Below, one piece after another: positions 25,986 to 35,284 of a stretch of DNA of 64,000 nt. The position numbers were made by a program, and so were the translations under genes. The DNA comes from SMWN01 sp965261165 (GTDB lineage Bacteria > Pseudomonadota > Gammaproteobacteria > Eutrophobiales > Eutrophobiaceae): assembly GCA_965261165.1 (NCBI GenBank), contig OZ253445.1:1-64000 (forward strand), written 5' to 3'. The notes under the pieces are model-generated. The model saw only the letters and a list, made by a program, of their open reading frames with translations. It had not been told where the DNA came from and made no database searches. Positions within the stretch are counted from its first letter, which is position 1; each line of letters starts with the position of its first letter.

Positions 25986-28900
25986 ATGCCCTTGATTCGG
26001 TTCTTGCTCACCGCTTTTTTCGCTTTGCTGTGTATCACCCAAGCGTTTCTTGCACCGCCGGCTTACGCCGATCATGATGGTAGAACAGCAGGTATATGCG
26101 CTCGTACCGCAGCCGTTCATAATGCGATTGTCGCAAGCATAGCCGGTGTAACCGATTGCGCTCTGGTGACGACGGCGCAGTTAGCAGTAATAAGATTTTT
26201 GAGTGTCAGCAATAGCGGCATCACCACTCTAAAAGCGGGCGACTTTGCCGGTCTGTCTGCGCTGACAACGCTGGATTTGGGCGACAACCAAATCAGCACA
26301 TTACCCGCTGGCGTTTTCTCGGGTCTGTCTGCGCTGACAAGGCTGGATTTGGTTGACAACCCACTCGATGCATCAACCATCATGCTGTTGGCTGGTTTAC
26401 CGACAACAGTCACTGCCATCACCAATGCGTCGGGTGGTATATGCGCCCGCACCAAAGAAGTTCGTGATGAAATTGTCAGAAACATAAATGAGGTAACCAG
26501 CTGCGCCTCGGTGACGACGGCGCATTTAGCAGCAATAACATCTTTGGTTTTAAGGGGCGCAGGCATCATCACTCTAAAAGCGGGCGACTTTGCGGGTCTG
26601 TTTGCGCTGACAAGGCTGGATTTGGGCGACAACCAAATCAGCACATTACCCGCTGATGCTTTCTCAGATCTGTTTGCGCTGACAAGGCTGGATTTGGGCG
26701 ACAACCAAATCAGCACATTACCCGCTGATGCTTTCTCAGATCTGTTTGCGCTGACAAGGCTGGATTTGGGCGACAACCAAATCAGCACATTACCCGCTGG
26801 CGTTTTCTCGGGTCTGTCTGCCCTAACAAGGCTGGATTTGGTTGGTAACCCACTTGATGCATCAGCCATCACGCTGTTGGCTGGTTTACCGGCAACAGTC
26901 ACTGCCATCACCAATGCGTCGGGTGGTATATGCGCCCGCACCAAAGCAATTCGTGATGAAATTGTCAGAAACATAAATGGGGGAACCAACTGCGCCTCGG
27001 TGACGACGGCACATTTAGCAGCAATAACATCTTTGGGTCTAAGAGGCATCACCACTCTAAAAGTGGGCGACTTTGCCGGTCTGTCTGCGCTGACAAGGCT
27101 GGATTTGAACGATAACCAAATCAGCACATTACCCGCTGATGCTTTCTCAGATCTGTCTGCGCTGACAAGGCTGTTTTTGGGCGGCAACCAAATCAGCACA
27201 TTACCCGCTGGCGTTTTCTCGGGTCTGTCTAAGCTGACAAGGCTGTTTTTGGGCGGCAACCAAATCAGCACATTACCCGCTGGCGTTTTCTCGGGTCTGT
27301 CTAAGCTGACAACGCTGGTTTTGGGCGACAACCAAATCAGCACATTACCCGCTGATGCTTTCTCAGATCTGTCTGCGCTGACAACGCTGGTTTTGAACGA
27401 TAACCAAATCAGCACATTACCCGCTGGTATTTTCTCGAATCTGTCTGCGCTGACAAGGCTGGTTTTGAACGACAATCAAATCAGCACATTACCCGCTGGC
27501 GGTTTCTCGGGTCTGTCTAAGCTGACAAGGCTGGTTTTGAACGATAACCAAATCAGCACATTACCCGCTGGCGTTTTCTCGGGTCTGTCTGCGCTGACAA
27601 GGCTGGATATGGTTGGCAACCCACTTGATGAATCAGCCATCATGCTGTTGACTGGTTTACCGACAACAGTCACTGCCATCACCAATGCGTCGGGTGGTAT
27701 ATGCACCCGCACCAAAGCAATTCGTAATGAAATTGTCAATAGCATAGATGGGGTAACCAACTGCGCCCTAGTGACGGCAGAGCAGTTAGCAGCAATAACA
27801 TTTTTGGGTTTAGGGGGAAGAGGCATCACCACTCTAAAAGCAGGCGACTTTGCCGGCCTGTCTGCGCTGACAACGCTGGTTTTGAACGACAACCAAATCA
27901 GTACATTACCTGCTGGTGCTTTCTCCAGTCTGTCTAAGCTGACATTCCTGGGTTTGAGCGACAACCAAATCAGTACATTACCTGCTGGTGCTTTCTCCAG
28001 TCTGTCTAAGCTGACATTCCTGGGTTTGAGCGACAACCAAATCAGCACATTACCCGCTGATGCTTTCTCAGATCTGTCTGCGCTGACAAGGCTGGATTTG
28101 GGCGACAACCCACTTGATGCATCAGCCATCATGCTGTTGGCTGGTTTACCGGCAACAGTCACTGCCATCACCAATGCGTCGGGTGGTATATGCACCCGCA
28201 CCAAAGCAATTCGTGATGAAATTGTCAGAAACATAAATAGGGTAACCAACTGCGCCTCGGTGACGATGGCACATTTAGCAGCAATAACATCTTTGGATCT
28301 AAGAGGCATCACCACTCTAAAAGTGGGCGACTTTGCCGGTCTGTCTGCGCTGACAAGGCTGGATTTGGGCGACAACCAAATCAGCACATTACCCGCTGAT
28401 GCTTTCTCCGGTCTGTCTAAGCTGACAACGCTGGTTTTGAACGACAATCAAATCAGCACATTACCCGCTGGTATTTTCTCGGATCTGTCTGCGCTGACAA
28501 GGCTGGATTTGGTTGGTAACCCACTTGATGCATCAGCCATCACGCTGTTGGCTGGTTTACCGGCAACAGTCACTGCCATCACCAATGCGTCAGGTGGTAT
28601 ATGCGCCCGCACCAAAGAAGTTCGTAATGCAATTGTCGCAAGCATAGCTGGTGTAACCGATTGCGCCCTGGTGACGACGGCACATTTAGCAGCAATAACA
28701 TCTTTGGGTCTAAGAGGCATCACCACTCTAAAAGTGGGCGACTTTGCCGGTCTGTCTGCGCTGACAGCGCTGAATTTGGGCGACAACCAAATCAGCACAT
28801 TACCCGCTGGTATTTTCTCGGGTCTGTCTGCGCTGATATCGCTGGATTTGAACGACAACCAAATCAGCACATTACCCGCTGGTATTTTCTCGGATCTGTC

Positions 28901-31673
28901 TGCGCTGATAAGGCTGGATTTGTCTGCAAACCAAATCAACGCATTACCCGCCGATATTTTCTCGGGTCTGTCTAAGCTGATGGGGCTGGGTTTGAACGAC
29001 AACCAAATCAACGCATTACCCGCTGATATTTTCTCGGATCTGTCTAAGCTGATAGGGCTGTTTTTGAGCGACAACCAAATCAGCACATTACCCGCTGGTA
29101 TTTTCTCGGATCTGTCTGCGCTGACAAGGCTGAGTTTGAACGACAACCAAATCAGCGCATTATCCGCTGGTACTTTCTCGGGTCTGTCTGCGCTGACAAT
29201 TCTGACTTTATACGACAACCAAATCAGCACATTACCCGCTGGTATTTTCTCGAAGCTGTCTGCGCTGACAGGGCTGGGTTTGCATAACAACCAAATCAGC
29301 ACATTACCCGCTGGTATTTTCTCAGATCTGTCTGCGCTGACAGAGCTGGTTTTGAACGACAACCAAATCAGCACATTACCCGCTGGTATTTTCTCGAAGC
29401 TGTCTGCGCTGACAGAGCTGGATGTGGTTGGTAACCCACTTGATGCATCAGCCATCATGCTGTTGGCTGGTTTACCGGCAACAGTCACTGCCATCACCAA
29501 TGCGTCGGGTGGTATATGCGCCCGCACCAAAGCAGTTCGTGATGAAATTGTCAGAAACATAAATGGGGTAACCAACTGCGCCTCGGTGACGGCAGAGCAG
29601 TTAGCAGCAATAACATCTTTGGGTCTAAGAGGCATCACCACTCTAAAAGCAGGCGACTTTGCCGGTCTGTCTGCGCTGACAAGGCTGGATGTGGTTGGCA
29701 ACCCACTTGATGCATCAGTCATCACGCTGTTGGCTGGTTTACCGGCAACAGTCACTATCAGTGTTTCCCCCGTCGTCGAAGCTGGCCAGCCCCAGACCGT
29801 GGCCAAAGGGACTGTGGTCACCCTAGATGGTAGCGCAAGTTTTTGTTATAGATGCAGCCGCCCAACCTACACATGGATACAAACTACTGGCGTGGACGTC
29901 CCCCTGACCGGAGACAATACCATCAGCCCGACCTTCACCGCACCAGACAATCTGATGATGGATGCGAGGCTAACCTTCAGCCTCACCGTCACCGATGCAC
30001 GGGGGCTAGTCTCCGCTGCTGCCACCGACACCGTGACCATCACCGTCACCGTCGATGCCGATAGGGTCAACGCCCTGGCTAAAATCAGCGCCTATGCAGC
30101 AGATGATAGCAACCCGGCACCGACACTGATGGATTACACCGCTGCTGGTGTTATGGATGTGAGCGCAGACAACCTCGAGGCTGTCAATGCGACAGTGGCG
30201 GCTGCATCAACAGCAGCTGAGGCCGATACCATGGTCGACATCCAGGCCTTGGTGGCACTTGCCATTGACCAGGCCATGGTCAAGGCGGATGATACGGGGC
30301 TGTCCCCAACAGACGCCAAGCAACTGAACGAGGCGGTTTTGCCACAGCTGATTCAGTCCACGCTTGCCAGCACCATGTCGGCGGCGGGTAGTCGTATGGA
30401 TGCTACTTTTTCGGGCACATCCCAAGCGGCAAGCTACCAATTAGATGGTCAAATGGTGCAACTGAATGGTGCTGATAATCTGAAAGATGCGATGATGAAC
30501 AAACTACCGTATTATGTGAAATCACTGAAAGACGGCAACATGGACTGGAAAGCAATGTTGGCTCGCTCCTCTTTTGTTATGCCGCTGAATGCGGTGGGTG
30601 GAGATGGTGCGGGCGCGACCGTATGGGGCAGTGGCGATTACAATAAAATGAGCGGCAAGTTAAGTGATGGCGACTGGAAAGGCGATGTGTTTAGCCTTCA
30701 ACTCGGTGTCGACCAGCGCGTACGCAAGGATTTGCTGGCAGGTGGTTTGGTGTCTTGGAGCAAAGGCGATATCGATTACGCGCAGGAGAATAAGAGCGGG
30801 GATTACACCCACCAGATAACCAGTGTTCACCCGTACTTGGCATGGACAAATGGCGATATATCATCGTGGGGGAGTGTTGGCTATGGACAGGGTAAACTGG
30901 CAATTAAACAGCAAGAAGATAGCAATCGGAGCAGTGATACGCGCCTATTGTCCTTGTCGGCGGGTGTTTCTGGACGGTTGATGCAATATGGTCAATCGGA
31001 CTTGAGTCTCAAGAGCGACATGACACTGGCACAGGTTGACATTGCGGGGTCGGCGGACGATAGAATTCCTGCTGATAAACTCGCCAGCCAGCGGCTACGT
31101 TTGTTGCTGGAAGTTGACAAAGAGTACCGGCTGGCATCGGGGGGACGATTCAATCCGTTGGTGGAAGTCGGGTTGCGTTATGACGGTGGTGTTGGTGACT
31201 CCTCTGGCATTGGCGCGGTGCTAGGTCTCGGCGGACGCTATGCCAACACGGGTTTGACAGTGGAAGGCAAGTTCCATACGCTGGTCGGTCGTAAAGACTA
31301 TAAAGAATGGGGTGTTCAAGGCACGATTCGCAAGACGGCATCTGCCAATGAACGAGGATTGTCGTTTAGCTTGAGCCCGAGCTATGGCGCGACTGGCAAC
31401 AGTGCAAATCAAGTATGGCAACGAGAACTATCCGATGGAAATAACCGCAATAACGATTACCGAGCGCAGCTGGATGTGAATATGGGTTACGGACTATTCA
31501 CTGGCGGCGGATTATTGACCCCATACAGCGAACTCAGCATGAGCAAAAATAACCGCTATCGTTTGGGCTTACGCTGGAAACCGAACTCACCATTTGACCT
31601 GCACCTGTACGGCGAACGTGAAACAAGCAATGATAGTGGCCGAATCCTGCTGGAAAGCCATATACGGTTTTAG
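25986..31673 (+). CDS. Giant leucine-rich-repeat autotransporter with PKD-like domain
   Basis: Surface protein of about 1895 residues from ATG 25986, which has aagg 8 nt upstream and directly starts a signal peptide (MPLIRFLLTAFFALLC, cleavage after AYA). An ATG at 25899 would add 29 residues. The passenger has seven modules. Each opens with a GGICARTK-type Cys helix segment and ends with GNPLDAS...LAGLP. Within six of them are about 25 leucine-rich repeats of 24 residues (LxLxDNQISTLPAGxFSxLSAL). Then come a PKD/Ig-like domain (DNA 29755-30055), a linker, and a C-terminal beta-barrel from about 30600, ending in SHIRF. It is probably a host- or cell-binding adhesin. The repeats are nearly identical at DNA level, so length variation is likely. 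Confidence 0.88.
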   Translation: MPLIRFLLTAFFALLCITQAFLAPPAYADHDGRTAGICARTAAVHNAIVASIAGVTDCALVTTAQLAVIRFLSVSNSGITTLKAGDFAGLSALTTLDLGDNQISTLPAGVFSGLSALTRLDLVDNPLDASTIMLLAGLPTTVTAITNASGGICARTKEVRDEIVRNINEVTSCASVTTAHLAAITSLVLRGAGIITLKAGDFAGLFALTRLDLGDNQISTLPADAFSDLFALTRLDLGDNQISTLPADAFSDLFALTRLDLGDNQISTLPAGVFSGLSALTRLDLVGNPLDASAITLLAGLPATVTAITNASGGICARTKAIRDEIVRNINGGTNCASVTTAHLAAITSLGLRGITTLKVGDFAGLSALTRLDLNDNQISTLPADAFSDLSALTRLFLGGNQISTLPAGVFSGLSKLTRLFLGGNQISTLPAGVFSGLSKLTTLVLGDNQISTLPADAFSDLSALTTLVLNDNQISTLPAGIFSNLSALTRLVLNDNQISTLPAGGFSGLSKLTRLVLNDNQISTLPAGVFSGLSALTRLDMVGNPLDESAIMLLTGLPTTVTAITNASGGICTRTKAIRNEIVNSIDGVTNCALVTAEQLAAITFLGLGGRGITTLKAGDFAGLSALTTLVLNDNQISTLPAGAFSSLSKLTFLGLSDNQISTLPAGAFSSLSKLTFLGLSDNQISTLPADAFSDLSALTRLDLGDNPLDASAIMLLAGLPATVTAITNASGGICTRTKAIRDEIVRNINRVTNCASVTMAHLAAITSLDLRGITTLKVGDFAGLSALTRLDLGDNQISTLPADAFSGLSKLTTLVLNDNQISTLPAGIFSDLSALTRLDLVGNPLDASAITLLAGLPATVTAITNASGGICARTKEVRNAIVASIAGVTDCALVTTAHLAAITSLGLRGITTLKVGDFAGLSALTALNLGDNQISTLPAGIFSGLSALISLDLNDNQISTLPAGIFSDLSALIRLDLSANQINALPADIFSGLSKLMGLGLNDNQINALPADIFSDLSKLIGLFLSDNQISTLPAGIFSDLSALTRLSLNDNQISALSAGTFSGLSALTILTLYDNQISTLPAGIFSKLSALTGLGLHNNQISTLPAGIFSDLSALTELVLNDNQISTLPAGIFSKLSALTELDVVGNPLDASAIMLLAGLPATVTAITNASGGICARTKAVRDEIVRNINGVTNCASVTAEQLAAITSLGLRGITTLKAGDFAGLSALTRLDVVGNPLDASVITLLAGLPATVTISVSPVVEAGQPQTVAKGTVVTLDGSASFCYRCSRPTYTWIQTTGVDVPLTGDNTISPTFTAPDNLMMDARLTFSLTVTDARGLVSAAATDTVTITVTVDADRVNALAKISAYAADDSNPAPTLMDYTAAGVMDVSADNLEAVNATVAAASTAAEADTMVDIQALVALAIDQAMVKADDTGLSPTDAKQLNEAVLPQLIQSTLASTMSAAGSRMDATFSGTSQAASYQLDGQMVQLNGADNLKDAMMNKLPYYVKSLKDGNMDWKAMLARSSFVMPLNAVGGDGAGATVWGSGDYNKMSGKLSDGDWKGDVFSLQLGVDQRVRKDLLAGGLVSWSKGDIDYAQENKSGDYTHQITSVHPYLAWTNGDISSWGSVGYGQGKLAIKQQEDSNRSSDTRLLSLSAGVSGRLMQYGQSDLSLKSDMTLAQVDIAGSADDRIPADKLASQRLRLLLEVDKEYRLASGGRFNPLVEVGLRYDGGVGDSSGIGAVLGLGGRYANTGLTVEGKFHTLVGRKDYKEWGVQGTIRKTASANERGLSFSLSPSYGATGNSANQVWQRELSDGNNRNNDYRAQLDVNMGYGLFTGGGLLTPYSELSMSKNNRYRLGLRWKPNSPFDLHLYGERETSNDSGRILLESHIRF
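26100..29740. repeat. Nested repeats in the LRR gene: 72-bp units inside seven larger modules
   Basis: A 72-bp unit (24 codons) containing aaccaaatcagcacattacc occurs about 25 times. Larger modules restart near 26090, 26431, 26921, 27691, 28181, 28591 and 29501 with a segment containing ggtggtatatgc. Modules differ in unit number (0 to 9), the sign of slippage or unequal exchange. Confidence 0.9.
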
Positions 31674-31702
31674 GGAATGAAAATGGACAATGGAGAGCGG
31701 GG

Positions 31703-31732
31703 CAGTTTGCAGTCACTGGCAACTGCAAACTG
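31703..31732. terminator. Perfect 11-bp hairpin after the LRR gene
   Basis: cagtttgcagt and actgcaaactg flank an 8-nt loop 30 bp past the stop. There is no T tract, so it may be a 3'-end stabiliser or a repeat remnant rather than a true intrinsic terminator. Confidence 0.45.
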
Positions 31733-31840
31733 ATAATTCTGCTACAACCCCCAGCATGGACAGTTCTGACCTTAGACAAGCAGGCTTAAGAACTACCCTA
31801 CCCCGACTGCGGGTGTTGGCGATACTTGAGAACAGTAAAA

Positions 31841-31887
31841 TGGTTCTTTTGAGTATTGAGTGGGCAATGCATTACTCAAAAGAACCA
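31841..31887. repeat. Perfect 15-bp inverted repeat, 17-nt spacer
   Basis: tggttcttttgagta (31841-31855) is exactly complementary to tactcaaaagaacca (31873-31887). It lies in the gene-free stretch between the LRR autotransporter and an IS5 relic. Confidence 0.85.
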
Positions 31888-32059
31888 ATAAACGACAATA
31901 AGGTGCTTTATTTAAGACCTAATAGGCTATTTTAGGCTATGAGTGCCTTAGGTCTGCCCTTTAGGCAAATGGAAGGCGGATTTACCCTAGTGTTTACCCT
32001 AGTATTTACCTTGGGCAGGTATTAAATTGATGTCTTCAAAACCCAATCTATCTATGTCT

Positions 32060-33060
32060 TCAAACCCAGCGTCATCACTCTTTTGCGGTTGAAAGTCAGC
32101 ACACGCATACCTACTGAGATTGCACCTTCTGCAAACCACGATAACCAACCCGCCGGTTACGGTGAGCAAAGACACGTTCATAGGCTGAACGCATCGCTGC
32201 AAGCCAACGCTCTTTAATTTAGTCTCTTTGCCTTGCATATTGGCTGGCTTGATCGTGACATCATGACAGCCCTTGCGCTTGATGGTGGTTTTGCCCAGGT
32301 TCACACAGTACCCCTTATCGCCCCTTATCGCCAAAGACAGCACCGCCACTGGGGCAACGTGGGCAATACCTTCAGGGCTTGTCGGAAAATGGGGTTTTTA
32401 GCTTGTTGTGAATATTTAAGTCCTTGTTATTAAACATTTTATTTTCTTAAGATTGGACTGATTTTGAATTAACCGACAAGCCCCTTCAGCATCGGTTATT
32501 ATCGCCGATGTAGCCGCAATCTTATTGATTAAACCACTTCGCCTAGCAATCAATATGTGTTCTTTATCGCCCTAGCAAAACTGGTTACCGCCCTTACCAC
32601 CAAAGCGTGCCTGCTGAGCAACCGTTATTGTTTCAGCGGTCTTATGATTAAACTTCTCTAAACCGGCCTGAATGGCACGATCTCTATCGTCCCAAGTGCT
32701 TAGCTGACTCACCAAGTGACTGGCAGCAACAAAGGTCAACACTTGGCGCATTAAACCCATAGACTTCAGTTCTTCACCAACACGGTTAAGAACCGTCATT
32801 CAGTTTTCTGTGTCCAAGCGTTCTCGAAGATCATCACGTTTTCGACAATCACCAAGATTACTGTGATCTGGGGTCTTCTCTCCTAAGCCCAATGGGTAAC
32901 AGCATGTTCCAGAAGTGTTCTCTTGCAAAGAACATTCTCTTGCAAAGAACATTCTCTTGCAAAAAACGTTCCATTTCACGAGCGCTCATATCTTCCATGA
33001 ATTGTAACACCAGGGCGCATAAGCCAAAGGCCACCCCTTTTTCTTTGCGACCTTTAACCG
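32060..33060 (-). pseudogene. IS5-family transposase, heavily degraded (second IS5 type)
   Basis: Minus-strand pieces in order: FMEDMSAREMERFLQEN (about 32950-33010), ELKSMGLMRQVLTFVAASHL and STWDDRDRAIQAGLEKFN (32572-32799), ARRSGLINKIAATSA (about 32490-32550), DKGYCVNLGKTTIKRKGCHD (about 32250-32320), and MRSAYERVFAHRNRRVGYRG (about 32120-32200, in a shifted frame). Together they follow an IS5-type transposase, but several frameshifts and stops, a missing first Asp region and a triplicated ~18-bp piece (aagaacattctcttgcaa, about 32915-32970) show decay. It is unrelated to the IS5 copy at 21.3 kb. Confidence 0.68.
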
Positions 33061-33524
33061 AATAGAGCTTAACCTAAGGTTTGGCCAGTTCATCGAATGA
33101 CAATAAGGCCTCAAGCTTAGGCTAAGGATGGTTTGCCACTACCAGACAGTCTAGTGCTATAAACAACCTATTTTGTTGGTGTTTGCGCATCAATAAGACC
33201 CGTTTTGCATGTCGGGTCATCTCATGTTTCGAGCTATTAATCGATAAGTCCACAAGGAGGCAAACTCTGCCTCAAAAAAGTCCCAGGGTATTGATCGTGC
33301 AAGATGTAACAGGGGGGTGTTTTGGGTTGAGTTGACCCATCAGCCATAAAGCGCATTTGATGATGATCGGGAGGAGGATCTTTCCATTGAAGAACCCATC
33401 GAAGAGCCGCCTTTTTTTCGACTAGGTTGTTATTGAACCGCACTTGAAACTGGTCGAAATTATCGCATAATATAAAAATATTATTTATATTAATCAGTTG
33501 CTTATATGTCTTTCAGGGTCGACT
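33061..33524. other. Gene-free stretch between IS5 relic and core block
   Basis: No gene recognised. The minus strand has a 68-codon frame at 33237-33443 of unknown nature. The last 50 bp are very AT-rich (about 33465-33500). Confidence 0.35.
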
Positions 33525-33625
33525 ACTTATCCATTATCGAGCATTCAGACATAATACATAATACATCTCCAGATAACATATTTGTTGCAGTAGGCTCATT
33601 CCCGTCTTAAGGTGATGAATGATTG
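33525..33625. repeat. Dispersed ~100-bp repeat, copy A
   Basis: The segment from acttatccatta through gcattcagaca, ataacatatttgtt and ttcattccc-like bases to aaggtgatgaatgatt matches 59940-60034 in the same orientation with a few differences, including a duplicated aatacat here. It lies just after the end of dusA. Confidence 0.8.
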
Positions 33626-33638
33626 ATGCAAGCTAAGA

Positions 33639-34610
33639 TCAAAATGTTCTCTCCATTGCTGCCCGAACAACCTCAACCCCAGCACCTTCCTTATAAGCAT
33701 TCTCACTAATGTACCGACGATAAGCTCGGGCGCCGGGTTGACCTAAAAACAATCCAAGGATATGACGAGTCATATGCCCAAGATAGGTGCCCTGGTCTAG
33801 ATTTATCTGAATATATTCCATAAATCTTTGCAGAATTTCATTGCGAGAAAGTAGCGGTGTTTTAGTGTCAAATAATGTTTGTTCAATCTTGGTTAGTAGA
33901 TAAGGATTCTGATAGGCTGCACGGCCGATCATGACACCATCAACATGTTCGTATTGCTCCATGATTGAATTTTGTGTGACGAACCCGCCATTGATCACAA
34001 ACTCAAGCTCAGGGAAATCTTTTTTCAGTTGATAAACTGTTTCGTATTGTAATGGAGGGACTTCACGATTTTTTTTTGGACTAAGACCATTCAACCAGGC
34101 TTTGCGCGCATGGACGATAAAGGTATTACATCCTGCCTGTTTTACCCAGTCGATAAATGCAGTGAGCTCCTCATAACTATCTTTGTTATCAATACCAATT
34201 CGTGTTTTGACAGTCACAGGAATATCTACCTGCTGTGACATCCTAGCAACGCCTTCAGCAACCAGTTCAGGTTCTGCCATTAAGCAGGCGCCGAATCGTC
34301 CTGATTGTACTCGTTCACTGGGACAACCCACGTTCAGATTCACTTCATCATAGCTAGCATCTTCGGCTATTACAGCACAGGTGGCGAGATCTTCAGGGTC
34401 GCTTCCGCCCAACTGAATCGCTAATGGATATTCATCGGCGCTATGTTGAAGAAAGCGTTGTTTGTTATTATGAATAAGTGCCTCAGTCGTTATCATTTCG
34501 GTATAAAGTAAGGCGTGTGGCGAGATGATTCTCATGAAATAACGAAAATGTCGGTCGGTGTGTTCCATCATGGGCGCAATTGATAATTTTCGATTTAATT
34601 TGGAGCTCAT
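33639..34610 (-). CDS. dusA: tRNA-dihydrouridine(20/20a) synthase
   Basis: FMN/NADPH enzyme reducing U20 and U20a in the tRNA D-loop. 323 aa; APMMEHTDRHFR at the start is the DusA form, with the catalytic Cys in NVGCPSERV and the FMN-phosphate region VMIGRAAYQNP. Its ATG overlaps the mutH stop by 4 nt, so it is translationally coupled at the end of the glnD-mutH-dusA unit. Confidence 0.95.
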   Translation of the reverse strand: MSSKLNRKLSIAPMMEHTDRHFRYFMRIISPHALLYTEMITTEALIHNNKQRFLQHSADEYPLAIQLGGSDPEDLATCAVIAEDASYDEVNLNVGCPSERVQSGRFGACLMAEPELVAEGVARMSQQVDIPVTVKTRIGIDNKDSYEELTAFIDWVKQAGCNTFIVHARKAWLNGLSPKKNREVPPLQYETVYQLKKDFPELEFVINGGFVTQNSIMEQYEHVDGVMIGRAAYQNPYLLTKIEQTLFDTKTPLLSRNEILQRFMEYIQINLDQGTYLGHMTRHILGLFLGQPGARAYRRYISENAYKEGAGVEVVRAAMERTF

Positions 34611-35284
34611 GCCGATTCAACATTTTGATTCAATATCTGTTTAGTCAGACTTGTTCTTAGATAAAAGCCTCGGGACAGGGTGAGGATTTCTTCTCTTTCA
34701 TTATTGATGCCTTTAGTGATAGCCCGGTTGTTTGTGGCTTTGGGTCTCACTTGTAAATATTCTCTCTGATGTGCGGTAATTTGTTTCAGTTTGCCTATAG
34801 CGATCATGCTCATGAGTTCTTGCCAATTTTGTTTGAGCGTAGATTCCTGTTTCTTGTCTGGACTCCAAAGAATCGCTGAGCCAACACGCCTTGCGACTAA
34901 CGGTATTTCAGGATCAGCTTCTATTGGCACCCACGGAACGCAAGAAAATTTATATTTAACTAAAAAATTATCCCAATGTGGCCCTATTCTAGTGAGGTTA
35001 ATCAAGCAGACAAAGGCGGATTCTTTCGGTGAGCCACTGCGGTTTAATGGCAATGTTTTTAGTTCAACGCCGATATGTTGAAAATCCGGTTCAGGAAGAG
35101 AATTAGCTGTTGCACCCAGACTGGGTTCAAGCAATTGTCCTGCCCAACCCTTATGGTGGAATTGATCTGCTGGTATTGCTGGCCCTTGTTGGCTAGTTAT
35201 TTGATGTAGTGTCACTCCTGCAATTTTTGATGTATTTTCTAGGAGTTCTTTTTCAGAAAATGGGGGTGAGATTGTTTTTATCAA
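34607..35284 (-). CDS. mutH: DNA mismatch repair endonuclease MutH
   Basis: Type II-restriction-like nuclease that nicks the unmethylated strand at hemimethylated GATC during MutHLS repair. 225 aa; catalytic Asp67, Glu74 and Lys76 lie in PDFQHIGVELKTLPL. It overlaps glnD and dusA by 4 nt on either side. MutH implies a Dam-type methylase elsewhere in the genome and is found essentially in gammaproteobacteria, helping place the organism. Confidence 0.94.
   Translation of the reverse strand: MIKTISPPFSEKELLENTSKIAGVTLHQITSQQGPAIPADQFHHKGWAGQLLEPSLGATANSLPEPDFQHIGVELKTLPLNRSGSPKESAFVCLINLTRIGPHWDNFLVKYKFSCVPWVPIEADPEIPLVARRVGSAILWSPDKKQESTLKQNWQELMSMIAIGKLKQITAHQREYLQVRPKATNNRAITKGINNEREEILTLSRGFYLRTSLTKQILNQNVESA

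Noticed and set aside
26100..29740. CRISPR-like regular repeats
   Set aside because: Units are contiguous, coding, 72 bp long and without unique spacers; no cas genes in the window. They are LRR codons.
26117..29821. Very long antisense open frames (about 450, 320 and 460 codons) opposite the LRR region
   Set aside because: They exist only because the 72-bp repeat lacks stops on the other strand. The translations are low-complexity repeats with no domain, and the plus-strand frame has signal peptide, LRR and barrel.
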